From NCBI GenBank assembly GCA_010405405.1, contig MU004233.1, forward strand, positions 1,191,122-1,255,121: a stretch of 64,000 nucleotides of DNA, written 5' to 3'. The DNA comes from Microthyrium microscopicum. Lineage: Eukaryota; Ascomycota; Dothideomycetes; Microthyriales; Microthyriaceae. Shown here in pieces: positions 1-11,898 of this stretch (its first letter is position 1; each line of letters starts with the position of its first letter). The position numbers and the translations under genes were made by a program. The notes beneath the pieces were generated by a model. It ran no database searches and was not told where the DNA came from. It saw nothing but the letters and a program-made list of their open reading frames with translations.

Positions 1-972
1 CTACATTTTTCCTTGTCATTGACTGAGTGAGCGTCGCGACTTGACATCCAATGCGCTAGGAACCAAACTATCTTTCCATCATCAAGTGCGATGGGAGTCA
101 TCGTAGTCGACAGGAGCGTACCATTGATCTGTTTTCGACCGGTTGACTGTGATAATCGGTTTGAGATATGAGACTGACAAGGTAGAGATGTCAATTGATG
201 ACGGATACATAGCATTGCAAAGAATGTGTCTGTTTACCTAACCATTCGCCATTGCGTCGAGGTTTCAAGTCAACTCACCTCAGATAGCAGTTTTCTTTTC
301 ATGGCGACATACCCGGATCTATCATAACATTCTCCATGCCAACTCAAACCTCAAATGCTTGTTTCCGTGTTGTCAGGCTTTCGGATATTGTGGCGATAGG
401 TGATGAAAGGCCAGGTGCCAGGAGTAAGAGCAGAGAGTTGAAGTACTATGCCATTTGGGAGATTAAAAGTGTCTTGAGGTGTTCAAGAGCCTAAGGCAAA
501 TCTCGAGGCTCTTGTTTATGTATCTCTCAATCGAGCATTGAGGTTGTCGCCGTTAGACTCTGACACCGTGATCAGGACGGAAGAAGATACCATCGCCACT
601 TTGACATTTCGAGCGCCTTCCTTTGTTCCAATACCACCTATACAAAGGAACGGAACTACGTAATAAGCTCTTTGTTGAGGTTGCTCTTGTATAAATCGAG
701 TCCACATCTGATGGAGATGAGCTCGAGAGGTACAAGTCTTTGTCTACTTTCGCTTCGATATTGTCATGTGCACCTATTGCATTCACCTTACGATTTACTC
801 AGGCTACTTGGGAAAAGGCTCTTGCCTATGTAGGTTGCTGTCGTTGCCTTCACTGACCTTGAATCCGACAGAATACAGTCACCGGCTCAACAATTAACTG
901 GTTGCTATTACGACATCTCCTTATTTTGGCAAGAACGATTTATTAAGGCAAGAGCGACCTCATTTTCAACAG

Positions 973-980
973 TATATAAA
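973..980 (+). promoter_or_regulatory. TATA box of the C2H2 gene
   Basis: A TATATAAA string lies 50 bp before the ATG at 1031 and is followed by a pyrimidine-rich stretch. This fits a core promoter with a very short leader. The rest of 1-1030 shows no convincing coding exon; its open frames on the minus strand are short, overlap one another and resemble no known protein. Confidence 0.5.
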
Positions 981-1030
981 CAAAGCTGCCTCAGGTTTTC
1001 TCTCCATGTTTCTTTCATAACAAACAGCTA

Positions 1031-2001
1031 ATGGCCGCAGACAACAATCCAAGCAGCGTCCACGGCCCAGGTCGTGGACCACCACCACCCAACATCAATA
1101 CCAAGGGCAATATCAACAACAACATCAACAACAATCGTCACACCAGCAATTCACCTAAGACTTCTGTCACCATCAAGATCGAATCTACAGATGACTCTCC
1201 AACTCCGACCTCAATGCGTTTCTACGACAACGACGACGACGACTACGGCGTGAAGCCGAACAATATCAAGACAGAGAACATCAACCCAAATTCTGCTAAT
1301 CAAGCAGTAATCTCACCCGAAACCTCTCCTCGACGCCTCTCGAAGAGTGATGCATTTCTTCTCTTACAAGAACAAAATGCTGCAGAGGTGCGGGCTACAC
1401 AGTTGGTCAATCAAGATGCTTGGGGCGTGCTCACTCCAGTGAACTCTACTCTGAAGGCACGTCACTATGGATGTGCACGCTGCAACAATCAGTTCAAGAC
1501 GTACGATGCGATGCTCTCACATGTGATCAAGAAACACTTTCAAGATCGCGAGATCTTGGAACTTATCATTGGCGAGGTTGAAATGCCAGCCGTTTACGAG
1601 GTAAGTGATTCCTTGTCAACTATTCCTTTTGATCCCAGCTTGCACAATTCCATTCTCTGTTTACTTTAGGTGGCATATATGGAAGCTGACAATCAATTGA
1701 TCGAATAGATGCCAGGTATCTCATAGCAGCATATTCTTATACTAATCTACCTCAGCATCCACAGCACCGAGGTGATGGACAGTACGTCTGTGCTGCATGC
1801 GGTCGATTCAAGTCCCATTCACCAGGCAAAGTCTTCCAGCATGTGAACAGCGAGCGACGAGACCTCAAGATCATGGTTGAGCTCACAGGTGGAATCGGCG
1901 AGGCAGCAGCATCGTTTGGCATCCAAGATCGGATCCCACTCCGCTTACAGCAACGTCTTTGGGATCGTGCCTATCATGACTTGATGGCGAAGCGTCGTTA
2001 G
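1031..2001 (+). CDS. C2H2-type zinc-finger protein, two exons
   Basis: Exons 1031-1600 and 1756-2001 join in phase 0 (GTAAGT donor, CTCAG acceptor) to give about 271 residues. The first 140 residues are low-complexity and disordered, rich in Asn, Pro and Asp. A classical C2H2 finger starts near residue 148 (C-x2-C-x12-H-x4-H). Exon 2 opens with a second, less regular finger-like unit (CAACGRF, then a His) and a basic end, AKRR. This suggests a nuclear nucleic-acid-binding protein, but I recognise no named orthologue and the target is unknown. The 155-bp intron is longer than most in this window and contains a second possible acceptor at 1668-1669, so a small extra exon cannot be excluded. Its neighbour, sec18, starts 700 bp downstream on the same strand. 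Confidence 0.75.
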
Positions 2002-2703
2002 GATAGAACAGGCATCACGGGGATTGAGGCGATGCGCGGCATGGCTATGACAGGTGTGGCAAAGCTGTAAGGCTGAGCACAAAGCTGAATATTGAGACTG
2101 GCTCAATTGTGACTGGGCCAGCGTACGATAACGTTGTTTTACGCAACGTATTGATTACACGAATGACATGATGTACGAGTATGCTGTAGCTAGTTACCGA
2201 ACTAGACTGCAATAACATTTCTCATGAACTCAATTAACCTTGTACCGTGAACGAGTGACAAAGTGACAGCTCGCTGTTCTTTCAATGGAGTGACAAAATA
2301 AACAGTACGCTCGCATCAAAAACGATGGCTCACCAACGCTAGTCAGGGAAAGATGCTATATTTCCCATTGCATATCATCTACAATGCACAAGTCCAGAAC
2401 AATGTTACTGATATCTGCGACTGAAAGATACCTAAGAAAGTCAATGATAGTAGAAAAAGTTCCAAGTCTTGACAACAACATCAGCAGCCCCCTTCTTGTA
2501 TGGCCCCATAAGCTCTCAGGTCTAACCTCAAACATCGGCTCCAGCTCATCAGCTCTCGTTTACATCTCCTTTCCGCCACTACTCTAAAACGTCTGCCTAT
2601 ACATACAACATATCTGGCCACTCTCCCAGGCTTCAGCCCTCTATCTAACTCTCCCACCTCCACTCCACTCCCTTCTCGATCCTTCCTCCTTCAACCACCC
2701 AAA

Positions 2704-5219
2704 ATGTTCAATCGCGGCAGTGACAACAACTCCTACGGCCGTCCAGACCCTCGTGCCCAACGAGGCCCACCTCCACCGAACTCCCAGAACTACAGCCGAC
2801 CCCAACAAGGCTACGAACCAGACGCACGCATGGCCGGCGGCTACGATTCGCCTTCCCCTGACTATGCCCGCAACTCCATCCCCCGCCAACCTGTCGGCGG
2901 TCGCCCGCCACAACAACAGATTCCACCTCGAGGTGCTGCCCCACAGCAACGTTCCATGGTGATGCGACCTGCGAAGAGCCCTGGTGGAAACCAGTTTGCG
3001 TTTGGCAACATTGTTGGTGTGTCAGCGATGGACTTTCAAGAGGGCGAGGATATGTATCTGTTGCTGAACGGGCAGTTCGTCGTCACGGCTAAGGCGGTGC
3101 GGGATTTTGCGCAGGGCAATTTGGGGCTTACGGATGCGCAGAGGACGTGGGCGGGCATCAGTCTGGATCCAAATGAGACGGTTGAAGTCCAGAAATATGA
3201 TCCATTTCAACAAGGCGGACAGGTGTATCTGGCGGCACTGGATGTGATGGTAGGCTTTGCGGGTAGGAAGGAATCAGATGCGGCGTATGATCAGGATGAT
3301 TTAGCGAAAATATTTACACGGACTTTTGAGAATCAGATGTTGGCGCCAGGCCAAATACTGATTATGGACGTCAAGTCGATACCGCTGAAGATTGTGGTAC
3401 AGACGGTGCAGTTGACGGATCTGTCGATGGAGAAGGGTGGCGAGGAGGGCCCTACGATAGGGGATTCAAGAGCGAGGGGAATTGTTACAAGGAATACTAC
3501 TATGAACTTTTCAAAGGAGGGACGGTCGAAGATCAATCTCAAGGCATCCATGACAAGACCGGCTACAAATGCGATCTTACAACCGAACTTCAAGTTTGAG
3601 GATATGGGTATTGGTGGATTGGATTCAGAGTTCAGTACCATCTTCCGGAGAGCATTTGCTTCGAGGCTGTTTCCTCCTGGGCTGATTCAACGGATGGGGC
3701 TGACACACGTTCGCGGCATGTTGCTTTTCGGGCCTCCTGGTACTGGTAAAACTTTGATTGCACGACAAATCGGCAAGATGCTCAATGCGAGAGAACCAAA
3801 GGTCATCAATGGCCCAGAAATCCTCAACAAATATGTTGGTGCATCAGAAGAAAATGTACGAAAGATGTTTGCAGATGCTGAGAAAGAGTACAAGGAAAAG
3901 GGTGATGAGAGTGGCCTTCACATTATCATCTTTGACGAACTTGACGCAGTTTGCAAACAAAGAGGTAGCGGAGCTGGCGGTGGAACTGGTGTTGGTGACT
4001 CAGTCGTCAATCAGCTTCTATCCAAGCTCGATGGTGTAGATCAGCTCAACAACATCTTACTTATTGGAATGACCAATCGGAAAGACATGATCGACGATGC
4101 TCTGTTACGTCCTGGTCGTCTTGAAGTACATGTCGAAATATCTCTTCCTGATGAAGCTGGGCGAGCACAGATTCTCGGGATTCATACCAACAACCTTCGA
4201 AACAACAAACTCCTCGATGGTAGCGTCGATATCAATGAACTCGCTCACGTAACCAAAAACTACTCTGGTGCCGAAATTAGCGGTCTCGTCCGCGCAGCAT
4301 GCTCATTCGCATTTACCAGACATTCCGAAGTTGGTGCCATGGCGAAGATCAAGGATCCCAACAGTATAATCATCAACCGAACCGATTTTGAAAGCGCGCT
4401 CGGCGAAATGACTCCAGCATTTGGTGTTGCCGAAGAAGCCCTCGAAAGATGTATCACTGGAGGTATTATCAAATACGACCAGACTGTACACCAGATTTTA
4501 GATTCCGGGAAGGATATAATCAGCGCAGTACGCAGCCATACACCCCTGCTCTCAGTTCTTCTATACGGCCCACCTGCCAGTGGAAAGACTGCTCTAGCCG
4601 CACGAATGGCCCTCGACTCGGAGTTCCCATTTATCAAGTTCATCTCGCCTCAAGCCATGGTTGGCTTCAACGACATGATGAAAGTTCAGTATATGCAAAA
4701 GATCTTCATGGACGCCGACAAAGTAAGTGCCACGTCACCCAGGTTTCACTCACACCATACTAATAAACATAGTCTCCGCTCTCCATCATAGTCATCGACG
4801 ACATTGAAGATATTATCGACTGGATCGGCATCGGGCCCCGCTTCAGCGTAACCGTCGTCTCTGCTATTCGCGCGCTTCTCCGTCAAAATCCACCTGGCGA
4901 CAAGCGTCGTGTAGTCATGACCACGACGGCTCAGCGGGAGGCGCTCTCACAGCTCAACATGCTCGACCGCGTATTCAATGCACAAATTCCCGTGCCGAAC
5001 GTGCAAGGTCTAGATGCGCTGAACAGAGCGCTCGCTAAGGGTGGTATGACGGACAGGGAGGCAGAGCAGACGATGGCGCTGGTGGAAAGTGAGAAAGGGT
5101 CGCAGATTAGTGTAGGGATCAAGAAAGTGCTGGAGGCCGTACAGATTAGTCAAGCTGTGGACATGAAGAGCGAGAAGTGTGCGGAGGTTTTGAGAGCGTT
5201 TATGGTGTCACAGTATTGA
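2704..5219 (+). CDS. sec18: Vesicular-fusion ATPase Sec18/NSF
   Basis: Exons 2704-4722 and 4773-5219 join in phase 0 across a 50-bp intron and encode 821 residues, a normal size for fungal NSF. The protein is a hexameric AAA+ ATPase that, with alpha-SNAP (Sec17), takes apart cis-SNARE complexes after membrane fusion. About 100 disordered, Pro/Gln-rich residues come first, then the N domain. D1 has Walker A GPPGTGKT at residues 343-350 and a Walker B with D411 and E412. D2 has Walker A GPPASGKT at 622-629 and the NSF-type D2 signature IDDIE at 681-685, encoded just after the intron. The start is the first ATG of the frame and follows a pyrimidine-rich leader. The disordered N-terminal extension is typical of filamentous fungi rather than yeast. 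Identification is firm. Confidence 0.97.
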
Positions 5220-5593
5220 GCTACTACCTAAGACATAGGACGCATTCTATAACCACGATATGACTGACGATATATCTGAAAATGGATTGAGGACATAAAA
5301 TGCTTTTAGAGTATGAAAGCCATCAATCAAATTTCTCCGATAACCACAGTATCAGTTAACAATGAAAGATCCTTATGTTCAATCAACATTGAATGTCCTC
5401 ATTAGTTACCTCTCCTTCGTGGTTGGCCAATGCTGTACTCACGATTGGAAGCTTGGGCCACTTTGACATTCAACTTCATCTGTGTTCCATGCATCATCAA
5501 CACCAAGCAATCCAATATCTCCAACTCTCAATCCGCCTCAATTCCTCCCTCCACACATCAATTGGTCGTCGCCCGCCCGGCCAACCCTCCATC

Positions 5594-6541
5594 ATGGCCT
5601 CCCGTCTAAGCAGAATACGTCTCGCCCTCCCACGACCCGCCCATCCACGCCCAACACACACCACACCCATCCGGACATTCAGCACAACCACCACACTGCG
5701 AAGCGATGCACTCTTTGTAGTCCGTCTTCCCTCTCCCCCTTTAAACCACCCTCCCCCTACCACCATCCCCCTACCACCGACCCACTAACAAAGCACCCCA
5801 GCATCGCGACACGCCCGAAAACAACACCAGCATCCCCTTCACCTTCTCCCCGCAAAACGAAACCCTCATCACCGAGATCCTCGCCCGCTATCCTCCACAG
5901 TACAAAAAGGCCGCCGTAATGCCACTGCTAGACTTGGGGCAACGCCAACATGGCTTTACGAGTTTAAGCGTGATGAACGAGGTGGCCAAGAGGCTCGATA
6001 TGCCGCCCATGCGCGTTTATGAGGTGGCGACGTTTTATACAATGTATAATCGGAGTCCGGTGGGCAAGTATCATGTGCAGTGCTGTACTACTGTAAGTAT
6101 AACCCCCAAAATAAACTTCGTAAAGGAGAGGTGTGTATGTGAAGAGTGTATGGGCTAATAATTGCGTGATCACAGACCCCATGTATGCTCCGCGATTCCG
6201 ACGCCGTCATGAAAGGCATCCAAGACCATCTCGGCGTAACACCAGGCCATACAACAAAGGATGGGCTGTTTACGTTCAGTGAGGTTGAGTGTTTGGGTGC
6301 TTGTGCGAATGCGCCGATGGTGCAGATCAATGATGACTTTTACGAGGACTTGACGTACGAGACGACAATTGACCTGCTCAAAGCGCTACAGGCTGCTGAG
6401 GGAGCAACGGGCGCACAGCGCGCGGCGAAGCTGCCGAAGCCTGGCCCGAAGAGCGGACGGGAGAGTTGTGAGAATAGTGCGGGTTTGACGAATTTGACGG
6501 GTGAGCCGTGGGGGAAGGAGAAGTTTAGGACTGATTTGTAG
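5594..6541 (+). CDS. nuo-24: NADH:ubiquinone oxidoreductase 24-kDa subunit (complex I, NDUFV2 type)
   Basis: Exons 5594-5719, 5802-6092 and 6176-6541 encode 260 residues. This is the thioredoxin-like [2Fe-2S] subunit of the peripheral arm of mitochondrial complex I, which carries cluster N1a beside the FMN subunit. The four cluster ligands are visible: C137-x4-C142, split by intron 2, and C178-x3-C182 in ECLGAC. The first 40 residues are rich in Arg, Ser and Thr and lack acids, as expected of a mitochondrial presequence. The first donor is ambiguous: GTCCGT at 5720 keeps a Val, while GTAGTC at 5717 would drop it; both stay in frame. CTAAC at 5783-5787 is the branch site. The gene converges on rfa1, with about 250 bp between stop codons. 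Confidence 0.96.
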
Positions 6542-6793
6542 AAAGGCGAAGGAGGTGTATATAGATTTAGTGGGAATACAGATGTTATGGCCAATGGCTC
6601 CTATGCTTTGTGTTATAAATGTTGTTTCCGGGAAGGGATAGATGACAGTGTGAATTCACCGTGCGAGAAGGGATGTTCAAAACGTTAATGGCATTCAATC
6701 TAATCAGTCCGATTCATCAAAAAGCTATGCTCCGTATCTGTACATTAACCGCGCAAGGCCATGCGAGCCCAATCATCTAATTTTTCCCGTCCA

Positions 6794-8769
6794 CTACTGC
6801 ACAAACAAGCCAGCACCATTATCATCCGCCAGACTGAATGCCTTGATCTGTTGTGCCAATCGAGCCGACTCTCGCACAAAGTCAACTTGGTTAGTGTACA
6901 TAATCTGATAGCGAACACTAGAAATAGTTAGCAATTGCAAAATGTCAAATGGACTTGGAAACCCTACCGAGCCTCATCGTTGTACGTATCGAGCTTTGCC
7001 CGACATCTGAACGAATACGTCTTACACGTAGCAGCCTCAATAATGTCCTTTAAAGCCGAATCATCGACCTCCTTAGCCTTCTGCGCCTCATCACCAGTAA
7101 CACCCATGATAATCTTTCCACTATCATCGAAAGCACTAAGCCAGAGCTGGCCAGTATGATCTGCGACGTTGACACTCAACACGTAGCGATAGGATGGCCT
7201 GGGCCAGTTCTTTTGGCACATTTCGCAACGCCATTCGCCTTCATTGACCTCAATGACCTTACGGTTGCATTTCTCGGTTTGGCAGGCAGCGTACCACATT
7301 GTGCCTTCGCGGATCCAGACTACGGTAGCTTTGACGGTGAAGTAGTCGTCTTTGGGCTTGCCTTCGTCGTCAGTGTTTTGGCCAAGATTCTCATCTTTGA
7401 TTTCCTGGATGGTCTTCATCACTTGTTCACGGGAGGCGCCGGAAGTGGCGGACAAGTTGTTGTGGTTTTGATAGCTTTCGTCACGACCTTGAGCGTCGTA
7501 CCAGCCCTTGAGCTTATGAGCATCGTCAATATCGGGATTGACAGCCATTTGACCAGACGAAAGCAAAGAAAGAGAACGTCCACCAAAGTCAGACACTTTG
7601 ACGCCCTTGAAGGCAAGGACGGTTTCGAGAGGAACGTCAAACTTCTGTGCTTGCTCGCCCCAGATCGTCAAACGGACTTGAGTGACGGTGTTATCGACCA
7701 GAGTGAGTTCGCGTTTTGAGAAGGGCTTCTGTGTGGATTTGCTAACGATTTCGTCACAATTGCCGACTTCTGTGAGAACGCCTATACAATCAATGGTGGT
7801 GTCTTTCTCAATGTTCTTGAGATTTTCGATATTGATGAAGTGGTATCGAACCTGCGGCACAGCGCTCTGGTCCTCTGCGCGCTCAACCTTGGTGTCTCGC
7901 TCCAGCGTCAACTCGTAATCATTGTTGACCTGGCTGAACTTCTTATTGGCCATCTTGACTTGGCAAGGACTTGAGATGTAGTATACGACACCCTCCTCAA
8001 AGTTGTTATAAAGATCATCGAAATGTTCGCCAATGGAGTTGAATCCAGTCATTCGAATCTCCCCACTCTCATCAAGCAGGTTGACACTAAATAGTCGACC
8101 TTCACCATTTTGGTTGTGCCATGATCTCATTGGTAATTTGTGTGTAACACGAACGCGAATAGTCCATTTGTGGGAGAACGGCGAAAGGGCTTCCACAGGC
8201 GTAATATTTCCATGCTTTGTCGAGAAGTTATCAGGGCGAGGCTGGTTATGCGTTGGGGCTGCTGTTTGTTGAGCTGGAGCGCCATAAAAAGCTCCTCCCG
8301 AAATGCCTTGTGGCTGTTGCTTAACTGGCTCAACGGCGGTATCAGGGAAGTCAAGCGAGTCCAGAGTCTTTGGACCACCAATCTTTTCTGGTTCGCCGTA
8401 TTCAGCTAGCACATTCAGATTGCTGAGAACCAAGATTCTCTTTGAGCCATTGACGACTTGGGAATGGTAATCTTCAAGCTCGACAATGCTTCCTTTCTTG
8501 AGTATGCCGTCTGCAACAATATTCTTGAGGTTGCCAGCCAACATGCTCTGTACAAAGTAGTTGGTGTCACTAAGGATAACGCGATATCGGGCACCTTCTT
8601 GTAGAGGCTTCAGGTGAAGCACCTGTAGAATAGGACGGTTGTTGGGAATAGGACTTCCATCGGGATGTCCAAAGATGGTACTAGATAGCGGGGTCTGTTA
8701 GAACGAGTTTGTATGCCAATGAAGAACGGGATATGCCTACGGAATTGCGTTTTTTGTGATAACATCCAT
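6794..8769 (-). CDS. rfa1: Replication protein A large subunit (RPA70/Rfa1)
   Basis: Exons 8769-8741, 8680-6968 and 6917-6794 (minus strand) encode 621 residues. The protein is the single-stranded-DNA-binding core of the RPA trimer used in replication, repair and checkpoint signalling. An N-terminal OB fold (residues 1 to about 110) is followed by a Pro/Gln/Ala linker, OB folds A and B, and the C-terminal DBD-C with its zinc ribbon (CQTEKC, then CEMC). The last exon supplies the conserved final helix for trimerisation, ending in GLFVQ. Exon 1 is only 29 bp (MDVITKNAI), so the start is less sure than the rest, but the phase fits and the 60-bp intron is canonical. MCB boxes lie upstream, as expected for an S-phase gene. 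Confidence 0.95.
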
Positions 8770-8876
8770 GATGACAACGCTTCGGCACAAATTTTCTTGT
8801 AAGGAAATAGAGAGTGTATGTGTTGATGGAGGAGTGGTGGCGGGATGATGAAGCACCAAAGTTGGAGCTTGTAGAG

Positions 8877-8882
8877 ACGCGT
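8877..8882. promoter_or_regulatory. MCB (MluI cell-cycle) box upstream of rfa1
   Basis: ACGCGT palindrome 108 bp before the rfa1 start codon. In yeasts this is the binding core of the G1/S factor MBF (Mbp1-Swi6), which drives replication genes. Its role here is inferred from position and from the second copy nearby. Confidence 0.55.
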
Positions 8883-8913
8883 CAGGCAACAATCGCGTTT
8901 AATCGCGCTCAAA

Positions 8914-8919
8914 ACGCGT
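8914..8919. promoter_or_regulatory. Second MCB box upstream of rfa1
   Basis: Another ACGCGT, 37 bp further upstream of rfa1 and flanked by further CGCG strings (8894 and 8904 areas). Paired MCB boxes within 150 bp of a start codon are the usual arrangement for MBF targets. Confidence 0.55.
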
Positions 8920-8931
8920 TGTGCAAATTGG

Positions 8932-8939
8932 TCACGTGA
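8932..8939. promoter_or_regulatory. TCACGTGA E-box (Cbf1-like site)
   Basis: Perfect 8-bp palindrome around CACGTG beside the MCB pair. It matches the site bound by bHLH factors of the Cbf1 type. A role in rfa1 expression is inference. Confidence 0.4.
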
Positions 8940-9861
8940 TGTCTCTCGAACAAATATCCAATTATTAGAAGATGAGAAACGTACTTGTTTATTTGTATGG
9001 AGGAATATTAAATGGAGATGGCATAAGTATTGAGAGTCGTCGTAGCCAAATGTGGATACAATATTTGAATCTTGATCTTGATGTTGGCATCAAAAGTGTT
9101 CAGTTTCGATCACAATTCATACATTGACACAAGCAGAATCAAAAATAAATAAACGTTGATTGACCTTGAAAGTCAGCTTCATTAACCTGCCATGCCTGCC
9201 TATCTAATTTCATAACTCAAACAAGGTCATATAAACAGCATGCAAGTATCTATTTTCGCAACCCATTCCGTTCATGCAATGCAATTATGAAAACACAATA
9301 CAGTCAGGACCACAAAACCTGACTGTACAAGAAAACCCAGTGGCGCAAGTGAAGTAGTTGCATGCCTTCACAGCGGAAAAGTTTGACAGTCCATTGTTGT
9401 ATGACCTGCCTCCGGGGGTATATGATTTTGATGCGCATGGAAAGGACAGTGATTGAGCTTTTAGTTTGTGCTCTCTGATAATCCTCTACAACGCCTTCGC
9501 TCACTTGGAAGCGCCGATCCAAAGCAGGGATATCGAGAAGTCTAATGCGGTCCGTAGTAATAGCTTTTTTGTTGTCTACCGTTTGCTGATGCCGGTTGTG
9601 TCGTTTGAACACAGAAAAACAAGGCCGGAGCCGAAAGCCGAAATAGAAACATGGTATATATCGTACATGCTGAAAGGGAAGCCAGGGGGGGTGAGACAGC
9701 ATGACGAGATGTCTGTCTAGAGATCAATAGAGTGGCCGAGTGGTGGAAAAAGGAGTTGGAAGGTGAGTGGTGAGCAAGATATTCTCGTGCCCTTATCCAT
9801 GTCAATGGCAGCTACCAAGATTATGTGAGAACGCCAATTATGGTGCGCGAAGGTTGTTGGC
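8940..9861. other. Intergenic DNA between rfa1 and the CCCH gene
   Basis: About 900 bp holding the rfa1 upstream region and the likely 3' untranslated region of the CCCH gene. I see no coding exon, repeat or RNA gene here; the open frames have no splice-consistent partner and resemble nothing. Confidence 0.6.
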
Positions 9862-11898
9862 CTAAGTTCCGTTGCGTTGGCCACCGATGACACCAGGTCC
9901 AGTGCCATTCTCGGTGGCCTTCTTGATTGGTATACCATTGGTTCCGCTTTGTCGTTTCCATTTGTTTGAAGTCGCATGGATCTCGTCCATGTCGAAGACT
10001 TCTTCGGGTTCTTCTTCAATCTTTTCCCGACCAACTCCAGTGCTAGATGCACCACTCATAGATCGATCCAAGCGATTTGGTGGTACACCAATTGCGGAGG
10101 AAGTGCCTGAGCCTGATGCTACTCGCTGAATACCTGGGTGCTGCAAGGATGCAGTGGTAGTTCCATTAGTCTCAGCTGAATCTGAACCTCGACTCGAAAT
10201 ACGAGCACGTTGCATTTGTTGTGTGATCATTCCCATGCTAGAATGACGAGGTGGACTGGAAATGCTAAAGTCTCCGGATGTAGGACGGCTGTTGGTTGCA
10301 CGAAGTGATGGCGAAGAGCCATGATTGAGTGGTGAGGGTCGTAGTGGAGATCCTACGTGGCCGAAAGCATTGGTGACCGTCTCATTGATTGTAGCCTCCG
10401 ACTTTTCGCGTTGTTGACGCTGAAACAGCGGGCCAAATCTACTCGGAGAGACCCCTAATGCGCCGGGGGAGCCAACTTTTGGGCTTTCACCCATTGGTGT
10501 TCCAATTCCGGAGAGAGCTGCACGATGATTCGATGTGGTATCATCTTCAGCGTTGCGCGACAAACGACGGCGTCGCTCATTTGGAGTAAGGAGATCGTTA
10601 AGGCTATCGGGAATGGCATTTAGATCCTCGTCAAATGCTTCGTTAAAGTCATAGTCATCTTCTACTTCAGCTGGCAAGTACATCTTTGTGCCGACGCTAG
10701 ACGAGAGTTTACTTGGACGTGCATATCGTTCCGAATGCATCATACGCATTGGCATTCGCTGACCAAAGGATCCCTCATTGAGTGCAGGCGACATTCCCAA
10801 ATTACTCATACCGGGAGTGCCATCACCAAATGCTGATGAATGTAAATTGCGAACTGCCGTAGAGTCCATAGGGCGGCTATGTAGCAAAGATGATGGTGGT
10901 GAGGTATCGAAACCAAAATGAGCTGGTACAGAAGCAGCCACTGGTCCATGTCGTGCAATATACGAAATTCCTTGGCTATCGAATGACGCCGGTAGTCCCA
11001 CGTCGCGAAGACTAAGGCCTCGTGCAGCGGGCGATCTCGCTAGCATACTGTCATTTTGAGGAGAACCTATCGCAGAGGTCGGTAATGAGGATCCCGTCGC
11101 CTCTATCGTCGGTATCGGTTCGAAACCATTGTTCTGGGAGTAGTCCATCATTTGAGTTGGCATGCCATATGCCGGTTGGTTGAACTGGTCTTGCTGCATA
11201 GACAACAACGAGTTGACTTGTGGAGGAGCTTGCGGAGCTGCAACACGTCCACCAAAGTTCATTTGCTGTTGCTGAGCGCCCACCATACTGAGATGGCTTT
11301 GCTTATTGATTCGACGGCCATCTGGAAATACATGTTCATTGGCGCAGCGCATTCCGAATTTACAGTTTCCCTTGAAATTTGTCAGCCAACTCGAGTGATT
11401 TCACACATTATACATAACAGATCTCGTCCTGATAAGAAATTGGCATTTCCTGAGCCTATAGCATGGTTATTATAGAAAATGGGTTGTCTTACCTTGGCGA
11501 AATATTTGCAGGCACCAGATGTTTCCACATGAGCAAATGGGCATGATTTTCCAGCCTGACAACCCGAGGAACGGAAGAACTTGCAAGGCACGTGTGAAGT
11601 ATCTATAATTCAGTCAGCGCTTGCTATAGAACACGATAGACGAATATCTACTTTTTTGAGCCACGGGGCCGGGAGGGCTTCTTGCACCAGCAAAACCTCC
11701 TCTCGAATCTCCATGACCATTCAGGTTGCCGTTGCCAGCTCTAGGAACGGGAACAGGGCCAGGGCCATGTCCATTTGTAGTACCAGCATGGCCGTTAGGA
11801 CCAGAGGCATGGACTCGAGCACGAAGGTCGGCGGAAGAGCGAGAGTTGTGAGCTGTGTGGGCACGACCCGAGCCATTGAATGGCTGGGGTTGGCTCAT
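9862..11898 (-). CDS. CCCH zinc-finger protein, Lee1-like
   Basis: Exons 11898-11652, 11602-11493 and 11370-9862 (minus strand) encode 621 residues. Two tandem CCCH fingers of equal spacing (C-x7-C-x5-C-x3-H) sit at residues 89-107 and 114-132; intron 2 cuts the second finger after K119. The N-terminus is Gly/Asn/Pro-rich, and the long C-terminal part is Ser/Pro-rich and disordered with an acidic patch. Tandem CCCH pairs with this layout occur in the fungal Lee1 family, whose role is poorly known; RNA binding is likely by analogy. The start matches the first ATG of the first in-frame exon. Upstream lies a long pyrimidine-rich leader. Confidence 0.85.

Noticed and set aside
7156-7719. Long plus-strand open frame of 187 codons.
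   Set aside because: It lies antisense to the conserved DNA-binding domains of rfa1 and is a shadow.
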